Below the pieces are notes generated by a model that saw only the letters and a program-made list of their open reading frames with translations, made no database searches and was not told where the DNA came from. Shown piece by piece: positions 35,021 through 44,717 of a DNA stretch of 64,000 nt; position 1 is the first letter of the stretch, and every line of letters begins with the position of its first letter. Where the stretch lies: assembly GCA_027531565.1 (NCBI GenBank), contig JAPZSB010000005.1, positions 310,001-374,000 of the forward strand. The letters are read 5' to 3'. This DNA is from Beijerinckiaceae bacterium (GTDB lineage Bacteria > Pseudomonadota > Alphaproteobacteria > Rhizobiales > Beijerinckiaceae). The position numbers and the translations under genes were made by a program.

Positions 35021-35455
35021 ATGAATGCTCCTGTCATTTCCCCGGAAATGAACGCCGGACCCGTTGCCTCTCCCCACGGGCCGGTTGTCATCACGATCTG
35101 CACGACCTGCCGCAAGGCCGAAGCCGCACCGGATTACCGCCCCGGCGCCGTGCTGGCCGATGCCGTGGATGCGCTGCAGGCATCGGGTGTCGTCATCCGC
35201 CGCACGCAATGCCTCAGCGTCTGCACCCGGGCCTGCACGGCGGCTTTGTCGGGCGCCGGCCAATACACATTCCTGTTCGGGGATCTCGACCCCGAGCGGG
35301 ATGCAAAGGCCCTTGTGGACATGGCCCAGGCCATGTCCGGGCAACCTTTCGGCTTCGTTCCATGGAAGCTGCGCCCGGAAGCGCTCCGCTCGCGCATCAT
35401 CGCCCGGGTCCCGCCGCCGGAATGGTCCCCTGCCGACGGATCGGCCCCGGCATGA
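35021..35455 (+). CDS. DUF1636 family cysteine protein, first gene under the B12 riboswitch
   Basis: 144 residues from the ATG at 35021. The N-terminal ICTTCRKAEA and the later RTQCLSVCTRACTAAL give four or five cysteines arranged like thioredoxin-fold [2Fe-2S] proteins. DUF1636 is repeatedly found beside cobalamin genes and its function is unassigned. Here it lies directly below a cobalamin riboswitch and its stop overlaps the cobU start (ATGA), so it is regulated and translated with B12 synthesis. A role in redox chemistry of cobalt/cobinamide or metal handling is only an inference. Confidence 0.8.
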   Translation: MNAPVISPEMNAGPVASPHGPVVITICTTCRKAEAAPDYRPGAVLADAVDALQASGVVIRRTQCLSVCTRACTAALSGAGQYTFLFGDLDPERDAKALVDMAQAMSGQPFGFVPWKLRPEALRSRIIARVPPPEWSPADGSAPA

Positions 35456-35979
35456 TGGCCCGCCTTACCCTCGTTCTCGGTGGCGCCCGGTCCGGCAAGT
35501 CGAGCCATGCCGAGGCGCTGGCGCGGCAGACCGGCCTGTCGCGGCTTTACCTCGCTACGGCACAGCCATTCGATGACGAAATGCGCGACCGGATCCGCCA
35601 GCACCGGGCTGACCGCGATGGCGATGGCTGGCAGACGATCGAGGAACCGCTCGGGCTTGCCGGAGCCATCGACCGCACCGCCGGGCCGGGCGTGATCCTG
35701 CTGGTGGATTGCCTTACGCTCTGGCTCTCCAACCTCATGCTCGCCGGCCGAGCCGTCGACGAGGAATCCGCAGGCCTGCTCGCTGTGCTCGCGAAAGCCG
35801 CCGGGCCGGTCATTCTGGTTTCCAACGAGGTCGGCCTCGGGATTGTGCCCGAGACCCCGTTGGGACGCGCCTTCCGCGATGCGCAGGGCCGGCTGAATCA
35901 GCGCGTCGCTGCTTTGGCGGACCGCGTCATCTTCATGGCGGCCGGGCTGCCGCTGATCCTCAAGGAATCCCCGCAATGA
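35452..35979 (+). CDS. cobU: Adenosylcobinamide kinase/guanylyltransferase
   Basis: 175 residues (CobU, called CobP in aerobic pathways), starting at ATGATG overlapping the DUF1636 stop. The P-loop LVLGGARSGKSSHAE opens the protein and the nucleotide-binding region DCLTLWLSNLM and SNEVGLGIVPETPLGR are characteristic. It phosphorylates adenosylcobinamide and transfers GMP to make adenosyl-GDP-cobinamide, the activated precursor for lower-ligand attachment. It is followed by cobO with an ATGA overlap. Firm call. Confidence 0.95.
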   Translation: MMARLTLVLGGARSGKSSHAEALARQTGLSRLYLATAQPFDDEMRDRIRQHRADRDGDGWQTIEEPLGLAGAIDRTAGPGVILLVDCLTLWLSNLMLAGRAVDEESAGLLAVLAKAAGPVILVSNEVGLGIVPETPLGRAFRDAQGRLNQRVAALADRVIFMAAGLPLILKESPQ

Positions 35980-36590
35980 CCGAAGCCGAGATCAATGCCC
36001 GCCACAACGAGAAGATGCGCCGCCACAAGGAGGCGCGCGAGAAGATGATGGCGCACAAGACGCTGGAGAAGGGACTGCTCATCGTCCATACCGGTGCGGG
36101 CAAGGGCAAGACCTCGGCCGCGCTTGGCATGGTGTTCCGGCACATTGCCCATGGCATGCGGACGGCGGTGATCCAGTTCACCAAATCGCCGGACTGGGTG
36201 ACGGGGGAAGCGATCCTTCTGCGGCAGTTCCCCGAACTCTGCACGCTCGACATTTCCGGCGACGGCTTCACCTGGGATACCCAGAACCGCGCGCAGGATA
36301 TCGCAACCGCCCGGGCCGGCTGGGAACGCGCGAAGGCCTGCATCCTCGATCCGGCCTACAAACTGGTGATGCTGGACGAGCTCAACATCGTGCTCCGCTA
36401 CGATTACCTTCCGGTCGAGGAGATCGTCGAGTTCCTCCGGACTCAGCGGCCCGCTGACACGCATGTCGTGATCACCGGCCGCAACGCGAAGCCAGAGCTG
36501 ATCGAGCTGGCCGATCTCGTCACCGAAATGGTGCAGGTCAAGCACCCGTTCCGCGAAGGCGTGAAGGCCCAGGCCGGGATCGAGTTCTGA
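35976..36590 (+). CDS. cobO: Cob(I)yrinic acid a,c-diamide adenosyltransferase
   Basis: 204 residues of the CobO/CobA/BtuR family. P-loop [16 protein letters not shown] (about residues 37-52) is the family's GxGKGKT motif, followed by [14 protein letters not shown] and the Walker [13 protein letters not shown]. It transfers the 5'-deoxyadenosyl group from ATP to cob(I)alamin-type corrinoid. The N-terminal Lys/Arg-rich helix is normal for CobO. It is coupled to cobU and cobQ follows after 1 bp. Confidence 0.95.
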   Translation: MTEAEINARHNEKMRRHKEAREKMMAHKTLEKGLLIVHTGAGKGKTSAALGMVFRHIAHGMRTAVIQFTKSPDWVTGEAILLRQFPELCTLDISGDGFTWDTQNRAQDIATARAGWERAKACILDPAYKLVMLDELNIVLRYDYLPVEEIVEFLRTQRPADTHVVITGRNAKPELIELADLVTEMVQVKHPFREGVKAQAGIEF

Positions 36591-36591
36591 G

Positions 36592-38070
36592 ATGGCACGG
36601 CCGGCCGCCGCGATCATGGTGCAGGGCACCGGCTCGAATGTCGGAAAGTCGACACTCGTGGCCGGCCTGTGTCGCCTCTTCGCCGATCGCGGCCTCGTGG
36701 TGCGGCCGTTCAAGCCGCAGAACATGTCCAACAACGCGGCCATCGCCCGGGAAGGCGGCGAGATCGGCCGCGCACAGGCCGTGCAGGCCCGGGCAGCGCG
36801 CTGTCTGCCCAGCATCCACATGAACCCGATCCTGCTGAAGCCGGAAACCGATACCGGCAGCCAGGTGATCGTGCAGGGCCAGCGGCGCGGCTCGCTGCGC
36901 AGCCTCGGATTCGGTGCGCGGCGCGACGAGCTGTTCCCGTCTGTGATGGAGAGTTTCGGGCTCCTCGAGGACGAGGCGGACCTCATCATCGTCGAAGGCG
37001 CCGGCAGCCCTGCCGAGATCAATCTCCGCGCCGGGGATATCGCCAATATGGGCTTCGCCGCCGCTGCGGATGTACCCGTCCTTCTGGTGGGCGATATCGA
37101 CCGGGGAGGGGTGATCGCCAGCCTCGTCGGCACGCATGCCATCCTGCCCGGGGAGGACCGGCGGCTGATCAAGGCCTTCGCGATCAACAAATTCCGGGGC
37201 GATGCGCGGCTCTTCGAGGCAGGCATGAGCGCGATCGAGTCCTTCACCGGCTGGCCGGGCCTCGGCATCGTGCCATGGTTCGCGGAGGCGCATCGGCTGC
37301 CGGCCGAGGATGCACTCGATCTCGAGGAGCGGCGCGGCACCACCGAGCGCCCCCTGCGCATCGCCGTGCCCATCCTCGCCCGGATCGCGAATTTCGACGA
37401 TCTTGACCCGCTTTCGGCCGAACCGGCGGTGGAACTGACCTTTGTGCCCCCGGGCCACCCGTTGCCGGCGGATGCCGATCTCGTCATCCTGCCGGGCTCG
37501 AAAGCGACGCTGGCCGACCTCGCTTTCCTGCGTGAGCAGGGCTGGGATATCGATCTTGCCGCCCATCATCGCCGGGGCGGGCGGATTCTCGGTCTGTGCG
37601 GTGGCTACCAGATGCTCGGAACGTCGATTGCCGATCCGGACGGCATCGAGGGCCGGGCCGGCACGGTGCCCGGCTTGGGCTTCCTGGCTGTCGAGACACG
37701 GCTCACCCCGGACAAGATCACCCGGCAGGCCGAGGCCGTGCACGCGCCTTCCGGCCAGCCGATCCGGGGCTACGAGATCCATCTCGGCCGCACCGAAGGG
37801 CCGGACGGCGCACGGCCCTTCGCACGGATCGAAGGGCGGCCGGACGGCGCGATCTCGACCGATGGCCGCGTGCAGGGCACCTATCTTCATGGCCTGTTTT
37901 CGGACGATGCGTTCCGGGCTGCCTTCCTCGCGGAGCTGGGCACCGGCAGCACACTGGCCTACGAGGCCGAAATCGAGGCCGTGCTCGACCGGCTGGCCAG
38001 GCATTGCGAGACCCATCTCGATGTGGAGGCCATCCTGCGCATCGCCCGGTCACGCCAGAGCCAGCGCTAG
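36592..38070 (+). CDS. cobQ: Adenosylcobyric acid synthase (glutamine-hydrolysing)
   Basis: 492 residues. The N-terminal ATP-binding domain opens with [20 protein letters not shown] and [11 protein letters not shown], and the C-terminal glutaminase domain has [10 protein letters not shown] with the catalytic Cys and a downstream His in GTYLHGLF. It amidates four carboxylates of adenosylcobyrinic acid a,c-diamide to give cobyric acid. Its last 21 bp overlap the 3' end of convergent cobD. Length and motifs are standard. Confidence 0.96.
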   Translation: MARPAAAIMVQGTGSNVGKSTLVAGLCRLFADRGLVVRPFKPQNMSNNAAIAREGGEIGRAQAVQARAARCLPSIHMNPILLKPETDTGSQVIVQGQRRGSLRSLGFGARRDELFPSVMESFGLLEDEADLIIVEGAGSPAEINLRAGDIANMGFAAAADVPVLLVGDIDRGGVIASLVGTHAILPGEDRRLIKAFAINKFRGDARLFEAGMSAIESFTGWPGLGIVPWFAEAHRLPAEDALDLEERRGTTERPLRIAVPILARIANFDDLDPLSAEPAVELTFVPPGHPLPADADLVILPGSKATLADLAFLREQGWDIDLAAHHRRGGRILGLCGGYQMLGTSIADPDGIEGRAGTVPGLGFLAVETRLTPDKITRQAEAVHAPSGQPIRGYEIHLGRTEGPDGARPFARIEGRPDGAISTDGRVQGTYLHGLFSDDAFRAAFLAELGTGSTLAYEAEIEAVLDRLARHCETHLDVEAILRIARSRQSQR

Positions 38071-39024
38071 CCCCGCGACAACCAGCATCAGCAGCAGGCA
38101 GGCCGCGATCATCACCGTCAGCGCCTGCCTTATATCGGCCGGACCGGCATCCCGCCGCCCGCCAGCGTTGAGATAGGGGTCGTCGACCCGTTCCGTGCCA
38201 TAGATCCGCGGCCCGGCCAGCGCGAGGCCGAGCCCGCCGGCCATGGCGGCTTCCGGCCATCCGGCATTCGGGGATTTGTGCAGCCGCGCATCCCGCAGCA
38301 TCACCCGCAGCGCCGGCCCCGGCTGGCGGCCGATGGCGGCACAGGCGGCAGCGATGAGGATGCCGGACATCCGTGCCGGCACGAGATTGAGCAGGTCGTC
38401 CAGCCGGGCGCTGGCCCAGCCATAGGCGAGATAGCGCGGCGAACGATGGCCGATCATCGAATCCGCCGTGTTCACCGCCTTGTAGAAGGCCAAACCCGGC
38501 AGGCCGAACAGCAGGAACCAGAAAGCCGGCGCGACGACACCATCCGAGAAATTCTCGGCCGTGGTCTCGATGGCGGCGCGCGCCACGCCGGCCTCGTCCA
38601 GTGTCGCCGGGTTACGGCCGACCACCATGGACACCGCGCGGCGCCCGCCTTCGAGCCCCTCGCGTTCGAGCGCATCCGCGACCCGCGCAACATGATCATG
38701 GAGCGAGCGCTGTGCGATCAGCACGGATCCGGTGAGGCCCGTCCAGAACCAGCCGAGGGGCAGGGCCATCAGCCCCCGCTCCAGCACCCACGCGCCGGTC
38801 GTTGCGACAGCGATGAGAACGGCCAGCGCGAGGAGGCCCAGCATCCGGCGGCGGGTCTCCGGCCATTCCGGCCGGTTCATCCGGGTCTCCAGCGCGCGGA
38901 TCAGCCCGCCGAACCATGAGACAGGATGCGGTATGCGCCGCCAGACAAAGTCCGGATCGCCGATGAGCGCATCCGCCATCAGCGCGACCAGCACGACCAG
39001 CAGGGTTTCCGGAAACAGCGTCAT
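38050..39024 (-). CDS. cobD: Adenosylcobinamide-phosphate synthase (CbiB type)
   Basis: 324 residues, a membrane protein of about five helices. Motifs are [23 protein letters not shown] near the N-terminus, [32 protein letters not shown] in the middle (as two shorter segments) and [18 protein letters not shown]. This is the CobD/CbiB family joining (R)-1-amino-2-propanol phosphate to adenosylcobyric acid. It follows btuF with an ATGA overlap on the minus strand. The name cobD is used in the aerobic sense; it is not the threonine-phosphate decarboxylase, which is cobC here. Confidence 0.93.
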   Translation of the reverse strand: MTLFPETLLVVLVALMADALIGDPDFVWRRIPHPVSWFGGLIRALETRMNRPEWPETRRRMLGLLALAVLIAVATTGAWVLERGLMALPLGWFWTGLTGSVLIAQRSLHDHVARVADALEREGLEGGRRAVSMVVGRNPATLDEAGVARAAIETTAENFSDGVVAPAFWFLLFGLPGLAFYKAVNTADSMIGHRSPRYLAYGWASARLDDLLNLVPARMSGILIAAACAAIGRQPGPALRVMLRDARLHKSPNAGWPEAAMAGGLGLALAGPRIYGTERVDDPYLNAGGRRDAGPADIRQALTVMIAACLLLMLVVAGLALALA

Positions 39025-39872
39025 TTCCGGCCGATCCGCGCCAGTTCGCGGGTCAGATGCTCGATCGCCTCGACCAGCATCGGCCCGCCGCAGACCGTCA
39101 GCTTTTCCGGCATCGTCAGCTTGCGCTCGGCCGCAAAGCGACCGGCGAGGGCAGGGTGCAGAAGCTTGGCCGTGCCCTGATCCTCCGGGGTAAGATCATC
39201 CCGCGCGACGAGGATCGCATCCGGCCGGAGCAGGACCAGGCTTTCGAGCGAGGCGAAACCGCCCTGCCGGAAGCCAAGCTCCTCGGCCACGTTCACAAGG
39301 CCCGCCTGCGCCAGAAGATCGGTCACGAGCGATTGCGATCCGCTGACCCAGCCACGCCGGGCGACCGGCAGGACCCGGAGCTTCATTGGCGAAACGATGC
39401 TCCGCAACCGGGCGAGCGCGGCGTCGATTTCCTCAACCCGCTTCTGCGCCCCGAGCGGATTGCCCACCAGTTCGCCCATCCGGAGGATCTGGGCCCGCGT
39501 TTCGGCAATGCTCCGCACCGCGTCGAATTCCTCGAGGCGGAAGCCCCGCTGGCGGATGAATTCGCGGGTCGCCCGGCGGGTGAACCGCCCCCCCACCACG
39601 AGATCGGGGGCAAGGATCAGCACTTCCTCGGCGGTGCCGGACAGGCGCGGATAGGGCTTCGCCTTTGCGGCGGCCCAGGAACGCAGCGGATCGGCACCGA
39701 ACGGGCTGAGACCGGCGATCTGCTCCGGCCGGGCAAGATCCAGCAGAAGCTGGTCCGTACACATGTTGATCGACACGATCCGCTGGGGAACGGGCTGCGC
39801 CAGCGCCGCACCGGACAGGAAAATCGCGAGCGCCGCCAAACGGCACTGGCGATGCACGCGCTTCCATGGCAT
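39021..39872 (-). CDS. btuF: Vitamin B12 ABC transporter substrate-binding protein (BtuF-like)
   Basis: 283 residues from the ATG at 39872; another ATG lies six codons upstream at 39890. A signal peptide (about residues 1-25, AALAQ) precedes a class-III metal-chelate binding fold: RIVSINMCTDQLLLDLARPEQIAGLS and a late SLESLVLLRPDAILVA. Homologues bind cobalamin, cobinamide, heme or ferric siderophores. The B12 locus context favours corrinoids. It overlaps cobD, and its start is only about 9 bp from divergent cobC. No clear ribosome site is visible, so the exact start is uncertain. Confidence 0.82.
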   Translation of the reverse strand: MPWKRVHRQCRLAALAIFLSGAALAQPVPQRIVSINMCTDQLLLDLARPEQIAGLSPFGADPLRSWAAAKAKPYPRLSGTAEEVLILAPDLVVGGRFTRRATREFIRQRGFRLEEFDAVRSIAETRAQILRMGELVGNPLGAQKRVEEIDAALARLRSIVSPMKLRVLPVARRGWVSGSQSLVTDLLAQAGLVNVAEELGFRQGGFASLESLVLLRPDAILVARDDLTPEDQGTAKLLHPALAGRFAAERKLTMPEKLTVCGGPMLVEAIEHLTRELARIGRK

Positions 39873-39881
39873 GCCCGCGCG

Positions 39882-40877
39882 ATGCAGCATGGCGGTGATC
39901 TTGGCGAGGCGATGGCCCGGTTCGGTGGGAAGCGGGAGGACTGGCTCGACCTGTCCACCGGCATCTCGCCCTTTCCCTATCCGCTCCGCACGCTCGGTTC
40001 CCATCTCTGGACCGCTTTGCCCGGCCGGCATGAACTCGAGGCTTTGCTCGCTGCCGCCCGCATTGCCTACCGCGTGCCGGACAGCCATGACATCGTCGCC
40101 GCGCCGGGCACCCAGTCGCTGATCCAGTGGATCCCGCGGCTCGCCCCCCGCGGCGGTGCCATCGGCGTGACGGAGCCGACCTATGCCGAGCATGCCCGCG
40201 CCTGGCAGCAGGCGGGCCATGAAACCGAAGCCTTCCGGCCGGGCAGGCCGCTGGCGGCCAGCATCCGGCATGCCGTGCTTGTCCATCCCAACAATCCCGA
40301 TGGCCGGCCGGTCGCGCCGGCCGACGCCGCCGCCCTCGCAACAACGCTTGCCGAGCGCCAGGGCTGGCTGGTGGTCGACGAGGCCTTCATCGACACGATG
40401 CCGGAAGCATCGCTGACCGCGATTCTCCAGGACCTGCCGGTTATCACCCTGCGATCCTTCGGCAAGTTCTATGGTCTCGCCGGCTTGCGCCTTGGCTTCG
40501 CCATCGGCCCGAAACCGCTGGTCGCGCCGCTGCGCGAGGCGCTCGGTCCATGGCCCGTCAGCGGTGCGGCCATCCAGGTCGCGACGGCGGCCCTGTCCGA
40601 TGCGGCCTGGGCCGAGGCGATGCGCGGCCGCCTGGCCGAGGAAGCCGAAGCACTCGACCGGGTCCTGCTGCGCTATGGCTTTGTCGTGGTGGGCGGGACG
40701 TCGCTGTTCCGCCTTGCCCGGATTCCGCGCGCCGATTCCCATGCCGCGCTCGCGGGTCGTCGGATCTGGACACGCTGCTTCGACTGGGACCCGCGGCTGA
40801 TCCGCTTCGGCCTGCCGGCCGGGCCGGCCCCGCGTGAACGGCTCGCGCGGGTCCTGTCGGACCTCCGTCACGGCTGA
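39882..40877 (+). CDS. cobC: Threonine-phosphate decarboxylase, PLP-dependent
   Basis: 331 residues from the ATG at 39882 (MQHGGDLGEA, the usual CobC opening); an upstream ATG at 39852 would overlap btuF. Type-I aminotransferase fold with LDLSTGISPFPYP, VHPNNPDGRP and the PLP lysine in RSFGKFYGLAGLRLGF. It decarboxylates L-threonine O-3-phosphate to (R)-1-amino-2-propanol phosphate, which CobD attaches to cobyric acid. Its 3' end overlaps convergent btuD by 10 bp. No promoter room exists in the 9-bp gap, so its transcript must start within btuF. Confidence 0.92.
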   Translation: MQHGGDLGEAMARFGGKREDWLDLSTGISPFPYPLRTLGSHLWTALPGRHELEALLAAARIAYRVPDSHDIVAAPGTQSLIQWIPRLAPRGGAIGVTEPTYAEHARAWQQAGHETEAFRPGRPLAASIRHAVLVHPNNPDGRPVAPADAAALATTLAERQGWLVVDEAFIDTMPEASLTAILQDLPVITLRSFGKFYGLAGLRLGFAIGPKPLVAPLREALGPWPVSGAAIQVATAALSDAAWAEAMRGRLAEEAEALDRVLLRYGFVVVGGTSLFRLARIPRADSHAALAGRRIWTRCFDWDPRLIRFGLPAGPAPRERLARVLSDLRHG

Positions 40878-41656
40878 GTCTCCACCTGCCACGGGACCAG
40901 CGCCGGCTCGCCCCCATGGTCAAGGCGCAACGCGCGGATGCCATAGGTTTCGGCCAGTTGCCGGTCCGACAGGACATCTGAGGGAGGGCCGGACGCGACA
41001 ACTGTCCCGCCATCCATCAGCACGATCCGGTCCGCCATCCGGGCCGCCAGGGTCAGGTCATGCGTTACGGCGATGACAAGGCGCCCCAGCCGGGCCTGCT
41101 CGCGCAGGATTTCCATCACCACAAGCTGGTGGCGCGGGTCGAGCGAGGCGGTCGGCTCGTCGGCCAGCAGGATCGGTGCCTCAACGGCCAGCACGCGGGC
41201 CAGCATGATCCGCGCGCGCTCGCCGCCTGAAAGCGTGGTGGCGGATTGCCCGGCCAGCGCCTCGGTCCCGGTGGCGCGCATCGCCTCCCGGATGATCCGG
41301 CCATCTCCGGGCGACAGGCGACGGGGATCGACCACGCCATGCGGAAAGCGGCCGAGCGCAACGATGTCCTCCGCCGGCAGCGGCCAATGGACCTGATGAC
41401 CCTGCGGAAGATAGCCGATCAGCCGTGCCCGCGCGCGTCGGTCGAGCGAGGCGCCGCCGCTGCCATTGATGGAGAGCCGGCCCTCATGCGGCAGCAGACC
41501 CGCCATCGCCTTGAGAAGCGTGGTCTTTCCCGCCCCGTTGGGGCCGATCAGCGCCACGAGCGCGCCGCCGGACAGGTCAAGCGAAACCCCGCTGACGATG
41601 CGGCGGCCGGCCAGCCGCACAGCCACCTCCTCGAGAACCATGCGTGGCGGGCTCAT
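40868..41656 (-). CDS. btuD: Corrinoid (BtuD-like) ABC transporter ATP-binding protein
   Basis: 262 residues of the FecE/HmuV/BtuD ATPase group. Walker A GPNGAGKTT near residue 37, signature LSGGERAR, Walker [13 protein letters not shown] and the H-loop VTHD are intact. Starts inside the end of the permease gene (ATGA). Third gene of btuB-btuC-btuD behind a cobalamin riboswitch, so it energises B12 rather than siderophore uptake, although the sequence family serves both. Confidence 0.9.
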   Translation of the reverse strand: MSPPRMVLEEVAVRLAGRRIVSGVSLDLSGGALVALIGPNGAGKTTLLKAMAGLLPHEGRLSINGSGGASLDRRARARLIGYLPQGHQVHWPLPAEDIVALGRFPHGVVDPRRLSPGDGRIIREAMRATGTEALAGQSATTLSGGERARIMLARVLAVEAPILLADEPTASLDPRHQLVVMEILREQARLGRLVIAVTHDLTLAARMADRIVLMDGGTVVASGPPSDVLSDRQLAETYGIRALRLDHGGEPALVPWQVETQP

Positions 41657-42702
41657 GCGAAGCCCCCGGAAAGCGAACGCCGTTCCCGGACAATGAGATA
41701 GAGGAAAAACGGCACGCCGATGATCGACGTCAGCACGCCCACCTTGATATCCGAGGTGGCCGGGATCAGCCGGACCGCGATATCCGCGGCGAGGAGCAGG
41801 GCCGAGCCGCAGAGCGCGGCTGGAACCAGCAGCCGCGCCGGATCATGCCGGACCAGCGGGCGCATCAGATGCGGGGCGATGAGCCCGATGAAGGCGATGG
41901 TGCCCGAAACGGCTACGGCTGCCCCGACACCCATCGCCACGCCGAGGATGGTGGTCAGCCGGAGGCGTTCGACCGGCACGCCGAGGCTGGCTGCCGCATC
42001 CTCGCCGAGCGACAGCGCCCGGTAGCCGCCGCGCTGGAGCCAGAGCAGCAGCAGCGCCAGCGCGATGAAAGGCAAGGCCAGTGTGACATGGCGCATGGAA
42101 CGGTCTTCGAGCGAACCGAGCAGCCAGAACGCGATTTCAAGCGCCGCGAACGGGTTGGGCGCGAGATTCATGGCCAGCACGGTGCCGGCGCCGGCCAGCG
42201 AAGAGACCGCCAGCCCGGACAGGATCAGCAGGAGCAGGCCGGCATTGCGCCCGGCAATCGCCAGAAGAAGGATGACCGAGGCGAAAGCTCCGGCCATCGC
42301 GGCGAGTGGCAGGCCCCAGCCGAGGGTGTCATTGATCCCGAGCGAGATGGTCGCCACGGCAGCGAGGGCGGCGGATTGCGGCGCGCCGAAAAGGGAGGGG
42401 GCCGCAAGCGGATTGCGCAGCAGCCCCTGCAGGGCCGCGCCCCCCATGGCCAGCACGGCCCCGATCGCCAGGGCGAGGATCGCGCGCGGCAACCGGATAT
42501 CCCAGACGATGATCCGGTGCGCCGCCTCGCCGCGCCCGGCAAGCGCGGCGATCACGTCGCCCGGCGGCACCGCCACGGGCCCGACGCCGAGCGAGACCAC
42601 GAAGAGCAGGCCGACGAGCAGCAACAGGCCCGGCAACAGCCAGGCCTGCCAAGGCGTCCGGTCGGGCAGGGAGGCGCTTCTCGCCTCCGCTTCGGCTACC
42701 AC
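41653..42702 (-). CDS. btuC: Corrinoid (BtuC-like) ABC transporter permease
   Basis: 349 residues of the FecCD family with about ten helices. Family landmarks: VPPGDVIAAL, RLPRAILALAIGAVLAMGGAALQGLLRNPLA (shown as separate segments RLPRAILAL and GAALQGLLRNPLA), LGVPVERLRL and FIGLIAPHLMRPLVRHD. It dimerises to form the pore with BtuD. It overlaps btuB by 7 bp and btuD by 4 bp, so the three are one translational unit under riboswitch control. Confidence 0.91.
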   Translation of the reverse strand: MVAEAEARSASLPDRTPWQAWLLPGLLLLVGLLFVVSLGVGPVAVPPGDVIAALAGRGEAAHRIIVWDIRLPRAILALAIGAVLAMGGAALQGLLRNPLAAPSLFGAPQSAALAAVATISLGINDTLGWGLPLAAMAGAFASVILLLAIAGRNAGLLLLILSGLAVSSLAGAGTVLAMNLAPNPFAALEIAFWLLGSLEDRSMRHVTLALPFIALALLLLWLQRGGYRALSLGEDAAASLGVPVERLRLTTILGVAMGVGAAVAVSGTIAFIGLIAPHLMRPLVRHDPARLLVPAALCGSALLLAADIAVRLIPATSDIKVGVLTSIIGVPFFLYLIVRERRSLSGGFA

Positions 42703-44672
42703 GTCGTCTTCATCCCTGCATAAAAGGCCCGGCCGGTCGTGCCATAGTTCCAGACCTCATGATAGCGGGCATTGTTGAGGTTTTCGCCCCGGATATAGAG
42801 TTCCAGCTGCTCCGTCGGCTTGTAGCTGGCCAGCATGTCGAACCGGGCATAGGAGGCGAGGCGCTGCGTCTCGTTGGCGCCGCTGAACCGCTTCGAAACC
42901 AGCGTCACCGAGGGTTCGAAGCTCCAGTTGGCGAAAGGCGTGAAGGCAAGCCCGATCTTGCCGACGCTTTCCGGCCGCCGGGCGAGCGTGCGGTTGGTCG
43001 TCAGGTCCTTCGCCCGCAGATACGTATAGGCACCGCGCAACTGGAGGGTATTGGGCCAGAGCTGTGCCGTGCCCTCGAGTTCGAGGCCGGTGCTTTCCGC
43101 CCGCGCAACGTTCACGTAGCAGCCGAAGGCCTGAAGCGCGTTGGCAAGGCAGGTCGGGCTGGTCTGGAAATTGATCAGGTCGCGGCTCCGGATCCAGAAT
43201 CCGGTGGCGGAAACCCGGATCCGGCCATCCATGAATTCCTGGTCGATACCGATATCGCCGCCGAGATTGTGCTCGGCCCGAAGCGCGATGGATCCCTGAT
43301 AGCCGCCGAAACGCTGGTACAGCGTCGGCGCCTTGCCGCCGGTGCCGAGGCTGGCACGCAGCTTGGTGCCCGTCTCGGTGATCCGGTAGGCGCCGGTGGC
43401 CCGCCACGTGAGGAACGTATCGACCTCGGTGACATGGTCGACGCGCCCGCCGAGCGACACATCCAGCCTCTCGGTGAGCGGAATCTGCCAGAGGCCGAAG
43501 GCGGCGAGGGTGGTCTGGTTGCCCCCCAGAGACTTGGTGCGCGCGCCCAGCGGAATGATGTTCTGGTTGAACGTGACGGCAATCTCGCGTTCCGCCTTGG
43601 TGCCGAAGATCACCGAACCATATTGCTCGAGCCGATAGGTACCCTGGTACTCGGCCGAGAGGCGATCTCCCGTGAAGTCCGTGTGCCGCCATGTCGCGAC
43701 ATTGGGATTGCTCGCCGCCGTGATCGTCGTGTCGCGGAACATCCGGTCCGTCCGGCTTGCGGCAAGCGTCACGGCATGCGTCAGCTTGTTCTCGAGCGTA
43801 TCGAGTTCCGCCTTGGCAAAGGCCGAGTAGAAGCGCCGGTTGCTCGCCGAGGGGGTGTCGGGGAACGTGCCGAAGGCGGCATCATATTCCGCGCGGTGAT
43901 AGGTGATCATCCCGCCGGCCTCGAAGCGAAAGCCCTCGCGAGAATCGAACCCGACCCGGCCGAAGCTGCCCAGGGTTTCGGTGCCGTCCTTTTCATAGGG
44001 TGATCCGGCCCGAAGCCGGGCAACGCGATGGCCGTACCGCGAGAAACCGTCGGTGCGGAAACCGGACCCGGCAAAGGAATAGGACCATGCGCCCTGCTGG
44101 CCATAGAAGCCGGCATTGCCGGCCAACGTGCCATAGCTGCCGCCCTCGACCTGCCCGAAAGCCTTGAACGGGCCGCGCCCGCGCCGGGTGATGATGTTGA
44201 TGACGCCGCCCATCGCATCGGAACCGTAGAGCGCGCTCTGCGGGCCGCGGAGAACCTCGATCCGCTCGACAAGGCCGCCGGGAATCCCGCCGAAATCGGT
44301 CTCGCCATTGGCCGACGAGGCATCGTTGATCCGCACGCCATCGACCAGCACCAGCACCTGTCCGGGATTGGTGCCCCGGATCCGCACGGACGTGGAGGCC
44401 CCGGGGCCGCCCGTTTCGGTAATGTCCAGCCCGGGTACGAAGCGCAAGGCATCGACCAGCGAGCCGGAATGCGTCTTCTGGATCTCCTCGGCCCGGATCA
44501 CGGTGATTGCACTGCCCGTCCGCTGGATCGAGGTGGGTACCCGGTTCGCGGTGATGAAGATCTCGAGCGCGCGCGGCTCTGATGTTCTGGATTGAGAATG
44601 AGCTGGAAAGCTTTGATAAACAGCGATAATGCCACTCATCGCGAGGATGAGTGCGCCAGAAGCGCGAGTCAT
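42696..44672 (-). CDS. btuB: TonB-dependent outer-membrane receptor, BtuB-like
   Basis: 658 residues from the ATG at 44672 (GGAGG with 5-bp spacing). A signal peptide (about residues 1-27) is followed by the plug domain (SLVDALRFVPGLDITETGG, SVRIRGTNPGQVLVLVDGVR, LYGSDAMGGVINIIT) and a 22-strand-type barrel ending in an aromatic residue (KTTW), as expected for BamA recognition. A cobalamin riboswitch precedes it, which points to corrinoid uptake across the outer membrane rather than siderophores. Confidence 0.92.
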   Translation of the reverse strand: MTRASGALILAMSGIIAVYQSFPAHSQSRTSEPRALEIFITANRVPTSIQRTGSAITVIRAEEIQKTHSGSLVDALRFVPGLDITETGGPGASTSVRIRGTNPGQVLVLVDGVRINDASSANGETDFGGIPGGLVERIEVLRGPQSALYGSDAMGGVINIITRRGRGPFKAFGQVEGGSYGTLAGNAGFYGQQGAWSYSFAGSGFRTDGFSRYGHRVARLRAGSPYEKDGTETLGSFGRVGFDSREGFRFEAGGMITYHRAEYDAAFGTFPDTPSASNRRFYSAFAKAELDTLENKLTHAVTLAASRTDRMFRDTTITAASNPNVATWRHTDFTGDRLSAEYQGTYRLEQYGSVIFGTKAEREIAVTFNQNIIPLGARTKSLGGNQTTLAAFGLWQIPLTERLDVSLGGRVDHVTEVDTFLTWRATGAYRITETGTKLRASLGTGGKAPTLYQRFGGYQGSIALRAEHNLGGDIGIDQEFMDGRIRVSATGFWIRSRDLINFQTSPTCLANALQAFGCYVNVARAESTGLELEGTAQLWPNTLQLRGAYTYLRAKDLTTNRTLARRPESVGKIGLAFTPFANWSFEPSVTLVSKRFSGANETQRLASYARFDMLASYKPTEQLELYIRGENLNNARYHEVWNYGTTGRAFYAGMKTTW

Positions 44673-44717
44673 GGTTCCTCCATTCGGCCCGCCGCCGAAG
44701 TGTTGGGGTTGCACGGG

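Noticed and set aside
35898-38016. Two long minus-strand frames opposite cobO and cobQ
   Set aside because: Antisense shadows; the plus-strand genes have complete catalytic motifs and coupled starts.
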